Source: Azospirillum sp. TSH64
Lineage (GTDB): Bacteria > Pseudomonadota > Alphaproteobacteria > Azospirillales > Azospirillaceae
Length of the DNA: 64,000 bases
Reading direction: 5' to 3'
Assembly: GCF_003116035.1 (NCBI RefSeq)
Contig: NZ_LGQW01000015.1
Coordinates: forward strand, 3,743,858-3,807,857
The translations under genes and the position numbers were made by a program. The notes under the pieces are model-generated. The model was not told the DNA's origin. It searched no databases and saw only the letters and a list, made by a program, of their open reading frames with translations. The number at the start of each line of letters is the position of its first letter. The stretch's first letter is position 1. Positions 59,356 to 64,000 of this stretch are shown here, in pieces.

Positions 59356-60328
59356 TCGACCGTTCTCCCTCACCCGCCGTCATGCTCTCGGCCTCGGTGT
59401 CGGCGCGCTCGCCGCCGGGCTCGCGCCCCTGCGGCCGGCGAACGCTGCCATTCCCGCCGGCACCGTGCTGAAGGTCGGCGACCAGAAGGGGGGCGTCCAA
59501 TCGGTGATCGAGGCGGCCGGGCTTCTGGCCGACCTGCCCTACCGCATCGAATGGAGCCAGTTCCCGGCCGCCGCCCCGCTGCTGGAGGCGCTGAACGCCG
59601 GTGCCATCGAGGTCGGCTATGCCGGCGACGCGCCGACCACCTTCGCGCTGGCCGCCGGCACCTCGGCAAAGATCATCGGCGCCGTCCGCTCCAACCCGCA
59701 GAGCACCACCATCCTGGTGCCGGGCTCCTCCCCCATCCGCAGCGTCGCCGACCTGAAGGGCAAGACCATCGGCACCGGGCGCGGCTCCATCGGCCATTAC
59801 CTCGTGCTGGCGGCGCTGAAGGCGAACGGACTGAAGCCGGACGACGTGAAGATCGCCTTCCTGCTGCCGTCCGACGCCAAATCGGCTCTGGCCGCCGGTT
59901 CCATCGACGCCTGGTCGAGCTGGGGCATCTATGTCTCGCAGGCGCTGCTGGTGGACGGCGCCCGCGCGGTCGTCACCGGCAGCGGCCTGATGAGCGGCCT
60001 GTCCTATCAATCCGCCACGCTGGAGGCGATCTCCACCAAGCGCGAGGCGTTGACCGACCTGATCCGCCGCTTCGCCGCCGCCCGGCTGTGGGCGCTGGAG
60101 AACAGCGACGCCTATGCCGGCATCTGGGCAAGGACGGTCGGTGTCGATCCCACCATCGCCCGCCACACCTTCGGCGTCGAGCGGGCGCGGCCGGTCGCCA
60201 TCGACGCCTCGGTCATCGCCGACCAGCAGGCGACGTCCGACGTCTGGCGCGAGTTCGGCATCATTCCCAAGCGGCTGGACGCGGCGGCGATCTTCGATCC
60301 CGGCTTCAACAGCGCGCTGCCGGCCTGA
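59345..60328 (+). CDS. Sulfonate-type ABC substrate-binding protein (SsuA-like)
   Basis: 327 aa. Twin-arginine-like export signal (SLTRRHALGLGVGALAAGLAPL). VLKVGDQKGGVQSVIEAAGLLADLPYRIEWSQFPAAAPLLEALNAGAIEVGYAGDAPTTFALAAGT is SsuA-like, as is RGSIGHYLVLAALKANGL. It starts within the HAD gene by 11 nt. Whether it serves the permease at 52.4 kb or the one at 61.4 kb is open; SsuA-like features favour the latter. Confidence 0.87.
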   Translation: MSLDRPFSLTRRHALGLGVGALAAGLAPLRPANAAIPAGTVLKVGDQKGGVQSVIEAAGLLADLPYRIEWSQFPAAAPLLEALNAGAIEVGYAGDAPTTFALAAGTSAKIIGAVRSNPQSTTILVPGSSPIRSVADLKGKTIGTGRGSIGHYLVLAALKANGLKPDDVKIAFLLPSDAKSALAAGSIDAWSSWGIYVSQALLVDGARAVVTGSGLMSGLSYQSATLEAISTKREALTDLIRRFAAARLWALENSDAYAGIWARTVGVDPTIARHTFGVERARPVAIDASVIADQQATSDVWREFGIIPKRLDAAAIFDPGFNSALPA

Positions 60329-60358
60329 CGGCGGCGAACCGCAGGGAGGCGATGCGGG

Positions 60359-61267
60359 ATGGCGATGCTTCCGACCAACCTCGACATGGATGTGCTGCGG
60401 GCGCTGGTGATCGCCATGGAGCATGGCGGTTTCGCCCGTGCCGCCGAACGGCTGGGGCGGACCCAGTCGGCGATCAGCCTGCAGATGAAGAAGCTGGAGG
60501 AGCAGGTCGGCCAGCCGCTGTTCCGCAAGGCCGGCCGCACGGTGGCGCTGACCGATGCGGGCGACCTGTTGCTCGGCTATGCCCGCCGCATCGTCGCCCT
60601 GAATGACGAGGCGCTATCGGCCGCCCGCGGCCGGGCGATGGACGGCACCGTGCGGGTCGGCTTTCCCCAGGATCTGGCGGAACGTTGGCTGCCATCCGTG
60701 CTCGGCTCCTTCCACCGCGCCCATCCCCGCATCCATGTCGAGGCCCAGGTCGGCCGCGGGCGCGAACTGCGCGAGCGGGTGGCGCAAGGGGCGCTCGATC
60801 TCGCCCTGGCCTTCGGTGAGATCGGCGGCGATTCCGCAAGGACGACGACCGGAGCGGCCACTCTGGCCCATCTGCCGGTGGCCTGGGTCGCATCGGACGG
60901 ATTCCGCGCCGACCGGGAAAGCCCTCTGCCGCTGGCCCTGCTCGACGCGCCCTGCATGTTCCGCCAGCACGGCATCGAGCGGCTGGACGGTGGCGGGCGC
61001 CCGTGGCGCATCACCTTCACCAGCCCCAGCCTGTCCGGCCTGTGGGCGGCGGTGGAAGCCGGGCTGGGCGTCACGATCCGCACACCGCTGGGCCTGCCCG
61101 AAACGCTGGCGCCCCTCGAACCGCATCATGACCTGCCGGAACTGGGCTCGGTCCCGCTGGAACTGCATCGCGCGCCGTCCGCCGCCAATCCGGCGGTCGA
61201 CCGTCTGCACGGGATTCTGGCGGACTCGCTGGCCGCGGTCCTGCGCGACGCGGGCGCACAGATATAA
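60359..61267 (+). CDS. LysR-family transcriptional regulator
   Basis: 302 aa. N-terminal winged HTH (MDVLRALVIAMEHGGFARAAERLGRTQSAISLQMKKLEEQVGQPLFRKAGRTVALTDAGDLLL) and C-terminal effector domain (GTVRVGFPQDLAERWLPSVLGSF; VEAGLGVTIRTPLGLP). It lies between two sulfonate-import blocks. Two LysR-type sites in the cluster share spacing and half-sites, so this protein is the natural candidate to bind them. GGGAGGC precedes the ATG. Confidence 0.88.
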   Translation: MAMLPTNLDMDVLRALVIAMEHGGFARAAERLGRTQSAISLQMKKLEEQVGQPLFRKAGRTVALTDAGDLLLGYARRIVALNDEALSAARGRAMDGTVRVGFPQDLAERWLPSVLGSFHRAHPRIHVEAQVGRGRELRERVAQGALDLALAFGEIGGDSARTTTGAATLAHLPVAWVASDGFRADRESPLPLALLDAPCMFRQHGIERLDGGGRPWRITFTSPSLSGLWAAVEAGLGVTIRTPLGLPETLAPLEPHHDLPELGSVPLELHRAPSAANPAVDRLHGILADSLAAVLRDAGAQI

Positions 61268-61325
61268 CATAAAATTCACGTTACTTAAGTTTTTCTCAAC
61301 AGTGTAGTTTGTGTTTTTTGTTTTT

Positions 61326-61348
61326 CCTATTCACGCAATAGGAATAGG
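61326..61348. promoter_or_regulatory. LysR-type site, copy 2 (ssu-type importer)
   Basis: CCTATT, 11 nt, AATAGG, overlapping a longer inverted repeat TTCCTATT CACGC AATAGGAA (8-bp perfect arms). Matches copy 1 at 50012 in half-sites and spacing. It lies 42 nt before the permease ATG in an AT-rich gap. Confidence 0.6.
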
Positions 61349-61389
61349 CTTTCTCCCGTAGCCACCGCAATCGAACGGCATCGGGAGGG

Positions 61390-62220
61390 ATGATGACGGC
61401 AGCCACCGCGACCCAACGAACGGGATCCCGATCCCGGAGATGGACGCTTCCGGCGGGGGCTCTTCCGGCGGGTCTGCGCCGCTGTGCGGTGCCGCTGGCG
61501 CTGCTGGTCCTTTGGCAGGCCAGCGTCGGGCTGGGCTGGATTTCCACCCGTACCATCCCCTCGCCAAGCCAGATCCTGACCGCCTTCTGGGACTTGACGG
61601 TCAGCGGCGAACTGGCGGTGCATCTGCTGGTCTCGCTCGGCCGGGTCAGCGCCGGGCTCGCGATCGGCGTGTCGGTCGGCACCGTCTGCGCCTTGATCGC
61701 CGGCCTGTCACGGCGGGGGGAGGATGCGCTGGATGCGCTGCTGCAAATGCTGCGCACCCTGCCCCATCTGGCGCTGGTTCCGCTGTTCATCCTGTGGTTC
61801 GGCATCGGCGAGACGCCGAAGATCGCGCTCGTCGCACTCGGCACCGCTTTTCCGATCTACCTGAACCTGTTCGCCGGCATCCGCACCGTCGACGCCAAGG
61901 TGGTGGAGGCGGTCTCCACCCTGGGCCTGACAAGGGGGGAGATGATCGCCCAGGTCATCCTGCCGGGGGCCCTGCCCGCCTTCCTGACCGGCCTGCGCTA
62001 CGCGCTCGGCGTGGCGTGGCTCAGCCTCGTGGTGGGCGAACAGATCAACGCCTCCAGCGGCATCGGTTATCTGGCGATGACGGCGCGGGAGTTCCTGCGC
62101 ACCGACGTGATCATCGTCGCCCTGATCGTCTACGCCATCCTCGGCCTGCTCGCCGACCTGATCGTCCGCGTCATCGAACGCAGGGCACTGGTCTGGCGCC
62201 CGGCCTTCATCAAGGAGTGA
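61390..62220 (+). CDS. ssuC: Sulfonate ABC transporter permease (SsuC-like)
   Basis: 276 aa, about six membrane segments. WISTRTIPSPSQILTAFWDLTVSGELAVHLLVSLGRVSAGLAIGVSVG and LQMLRTLPHLALVPLFILWFGIGETPKIALVALGTAFPIYLNLFAGIRTVD are SsuC-typical, with EAA loop EAVSTLGLTRGEMIAQVILPGALPAFLTGLRYALG. Two successive ATGs; the second (61393) gives better spacing from GGGAGG. Starts the last operon. Confidence 0.9.
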   Translation: MMTAATATQRTGSRSRRWTLPAGALPAGLRRCAVPLALLVLWQASVGLGWISTRTIPSPSQILTAFWDLTVSGELAVHLLVSLGRVSAGLAIGVSVGTVCALIAGLSRRGEDALDALLQMLRTLPHLALVPLFILWFGIGETPKIALVALGTAFPIYLNLFAGIRTVDAKVVEAVSTLGLTRGEMIAQVILPGALPAFLTGLRYALGVAWLSLVVGEQINASSGIGYLAMTAREFLRTDVIIVALIVYAILGLLADLIVRVIERRALVWRPAFIKE

Positions 62221-62226
62221 CCCTCC

Positions 62227-63072
62227 ATGAGCCACGCCCTTTCCCGAATCCCCGCCTCCCAGTCCACCATCGGCAAGCCTGTCGTCAGCGTCCGCGGCCT
62301 CGTCCGCAACTTCGGCAACGGCAATGTGCTGGACGGCCTGTCGCTCGACCTTCAGCCCGGCTCCTTCACCGCGCTGCTCGGCCGATCCGGCTGCGGCAAG
62401 TCGACGCTGCTGCGCACCCTGGCCAAGCTGGACCCGGCGCCGGAGGGCACGGTGCAACTGCCGGACGAGCGCGCCGTGGTGTTCCAGGAGCCGCGGCTTG
62501 TGCCCTGGATGCGGGTGCTGCGCAACGTCACGCTGGGCCTGCGCCGTCCGGATGCCGAAGCCCGCGGCCTCGCGGCCCTGGCGGAGGTCGGGCTGTCCCA
62601 CCGCGCCAATGCTTGGCCGCTGACCCTGTCGGGCGGCGAGGCGCAGCGGGCGGCGCTGGCCCGCGCCCTGGTCCGTGAACCGCGCCTGCTGCTGCTGGAC
62701 GAGCCTTTCGCGGCGCTGGACGCGCTGACCCGGATGCGCATGCAGGGTCTGGTGGAGACGCTGTGGCGCGCCCATTCCCCCGCCGTCTTGCTGGTGACCC
62801 ACGACGTGGACGAGGCGCTGTTGCTGGCAGACCGCGCCGTGGTGATGGCGGACGGCAAGATCGCCGCCGACATCCCGATCCCGCTCGCCCGTCCGCGGCG
62901 CCATGGCGACCCCGGCTTCATCGCGCTGCGCTCTCGCCTGTTGACCGAGCTTGGCGTCGACGAGGAGCATCTGGCCGCACGGGAACCGCAACGCACCGAC
63001 GCCAGGGCAGCCGGCGCAAGGCCCGGCGGCTACGGCCTGCCCGCCGGTGCCGCCGCAGCGCCCAGCCTCTGA
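62227..63072 (+). CDS. ssuB: Sulfonate ABC transporter ATP-binding protein (SsuB-like)
   Basis: 281 aa. Walker A is LGRSGCGKST, the Q-loop lies in AVVFQEPRLVPWMRV, the signature is LSGGEAQRAALARAL, Walker B is LLLLDEPFAALD, and the switch is LVTHDVDEALLLA. The SsuB-type C-terminus (KIAADIPIPLARPRRHGDPGFIALRSRLLTELG) follows. Six nt after ssuC stop. Confidence 0.9.
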   Translation: MSHALSRIPASQSTIGKPVVSVRGLVRNFGNGNVLDGLSLDLQPGSFTALLGRSGCGKSTLLRTLAKLDPAPEGTVQLPDERAVVFQEPRLVPWMRVLRNVTLGLRRPDAEARGLAALAEVGLSHRANAWPLTLSGGEAQRAALARALVREPRLLLLDEPFAALDALTRMRMQGLVETLWRAHSPAVLLVTHDVDEALLLADRAVVMADGKIAADIPIPLARPRRHGDPGFIALRSRLLTELGVDEEHLAAREPQRTDARAAGARPGGYGLPAGAAAAPSL

Positions 63073-63098
63073 CCCTCGACGCCGACGGACCCGACGCC

Positions 63099-64000
63099 AT
63101 GACGACCGATCTTGTCCGCCTCTCCTCCACCCCGTTCAGCCGCCGCACTCTGCTGCGCGGCACCTGCGGCGCCCTGGCGCTGGGCACCCTGCCCGGCCTT
63201 GCACAGGGTGCCTCCGGCCCAGCCTCCGAAACCGTGTTGCGCATCGCCGACTACAAGGCGCTGGACGGGCTGGCGCTGGAGGCGTCCGGCAATGCCGGGT
63301 CCAGCTTCCGGTCGCAGTTCGCCGAGTTCGCATCGGGCAACCTGATCGTCGAGGCGATCAACGCCGGCTCCATCGACGTCGGCTCCAGCAGCGAGATCCC
63401 GCCCGCCTTCGGCATCGCCGCCGGCGCCCGCCTGTCCATCGTCGCGGTGGTCAAGGACGACGTGAACTGGCAGGTGGTGCTGGTGCCGCCCGGCAGCCCG
63501 ATCAAATCGGTCGCCGACCTGAAGGGCAAGCGCGTCGGCTATGTCCGCGCAACCACCACGCAATACTATCTCGCCAAGATGCTTGGCGAAGCCGGGCTGC
63601 GCTTCACCGACATCCAGCCGATCAGCCTGACCCCGTCGGAGGGACAGGCCGCCTTCGAGCAGGGCGCGCTCGATGCCTGGGCGATCTACGGCTATTCGGT
63701 GCCCTTCGCCATAAAGAAGGGCGCGCGCGTTCTCGTCACCTCCAACGGCTACCTGTCGGGCAACTACCTGTATCTCGCCTCGCCCGACGCGCTGGCCGAT
63801 CCGGGCAAGTCGGCCGCCATCGGCGACTATTTCCTGCAGCTGCGCCGCGCCTTCGCCTGGCGCGCCGCCAATCTGGAGCGCTGGGCACAGGTCCATTCCA
63901 CCGCCATCGGCGTGCCGGTCGAAACCGACCTGGAAATCCTGCGCAAGAACTCCCGCCAGCGCGATCTGGCGCCGATCACCGATGCCGACATCGCCTCGGC
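63099..64000 (+). CDS. ssuA: ABC substrate-binding protein, aliphatic-sulfonate type (3' end cut by window)
   Basis: At least 300 codons, open to the window end. Twin-arginine signal (SRRTLLRGTCGALALG). VLRIADYKALDGLALEASGNAGSSFRSQFAEFASGNLIVEAINAGSIDVGSSSEIPPAFGIAAGARLSIVAVV and KRVGYVRATTTQYYLAKMLGEAGL are SsuA-like. Third gene of the ssuC-ssuB set; only the extreme C-terminus should be missing (family ~320-350 aa). Confidence 0.88.
   Translation, partial: MTTDLVRLSSTPFSRRTLLRGTCGALALGTLPGLAQGASGPASETVLRIADYKALDGLALEASGNAGSSFRSQFAEFASGNLIVEAINAGSIDVGSSSEIPPAFGIAAGARLSIVAVVKDDVNWQVVLVPPGSPIKSVADLKGKRVGYVRATTTQYYLAKMLGEAGLRFTDIQPISLTPSEGQAAFEQGALDAWAIYGYSVPFAIKKGARVLVTSNGYLSGNYLYLASPDALADPGKSAAIGDYFLQLRRAFAWRAANLERWAQVHSTAIGVPVETDLEILRKNSRQRDLAPITDADIAS

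Noticed and set aside
1..64000. CRISPR arrays, tRNA/rRNA genes, insertion sequences, phage or integrase genes
   Set aside because: Looked for on both strands; no direct-repeat array with spacers, no transposase or integrase-like protein, no rRNA or tRNA-like sequence was seen. Short structured RNAs could be missed by eye.

Overview
The window is high-GC, tightly packed DNA with start-stop overlaps and many ABC-type solute importers. Its gene content (choline uptake with BetI, two ECF-type sigma factors, a small flagellin with its own hook/filament genes, many taurine/sulfonate importers) fits a plant-associated alphaproteobacterium of the Rhodospirillales, most like Azospirillum. That assignment is inference from protein character only. 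I see no rRNA, tRNA, CRISPR array, insertion sequence, integrase or replication origin.

Layout. 0-5.8 kb (minus strand): a three-gene sensory operon of histidine kinase, lone peptide-type binding protein and receiver/GGDEF protein (cut by the window start). 6.0-9.9 kb: a choline importer (choX, choW, choV) with betI lying on the opposite strand between choX and choW, and a BetI-type operator upstream of choV. 10.1-12.2 kb: thiolase and enoyl-CoA hydratase, with a TetR-type palindrome upstream. 12.4-16.2 kb: an MFS exporter, an ECF sigma/ChrR anti-sigma pair, a small acetyltransferase-like protein and an SDR. 16.4-19.3 kb: a FadB-type multifunctional beta-oxidation enzyme and an unknown protein ended by an intrinsic terminator.

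19.5-29.4 kb (plus strand): flagellar genes flgD, flgE, two small unknowns, flgK, flgL, a 274-aa flagellin, fliD and fliS, followed by an ECF-type sigma gene overlapping a small probable anti-sigma gene. A bipartite motif (CGCCAGYTTTCG, 10 bases, CGTGR) occurs at exact spacing upstream of three of these units and looks like a promoter class. Two TPR-glycosyltransferase-like genes (29.4-31.7 and 33.6-35.2 kb) may modify the filament. Between them lie a divergent XRE-cupin regulator and an ornithine cyclodeaminase/pyrroline-2-carboxylate reductase-type gene.

35.5-41.7 kb: a NitT/TauT-type importer translationally linked to a threonine-synthase-like PLP enzyme and an LDH2/ComC-family dehydrogenase, convergent with a D-2-hydroxyacid dehydrogenase. 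41.9-46.1 kb: a ZntB/CorA transporter, a GNAT acetyltransferase and an Orn/Lys/Arg decarboxylase.

46.1-64 kb is an organosulfur supercluster. tauABCD reads leftward. A divergent set reads rightward: small membrane protein, phenylacetate-CoA-ligase-like enzyme, RutE-type reductase, ABC permease and ATPase, Gln-type thiol dioxygenase, four-domain rhodanese, binding protein, second TauD-type dioxygenase, HAD phosphatase, another binding protein, LysR regulator and an ssu-type importer (cut by the window end). Two promoters in this part share a LysR-like site (CCYATT, 11 bases, AATARG). The gene set suggests a route for import and oxidation of a C3 thiol or sulfonate with release of sulfite; this is the most interesting region.
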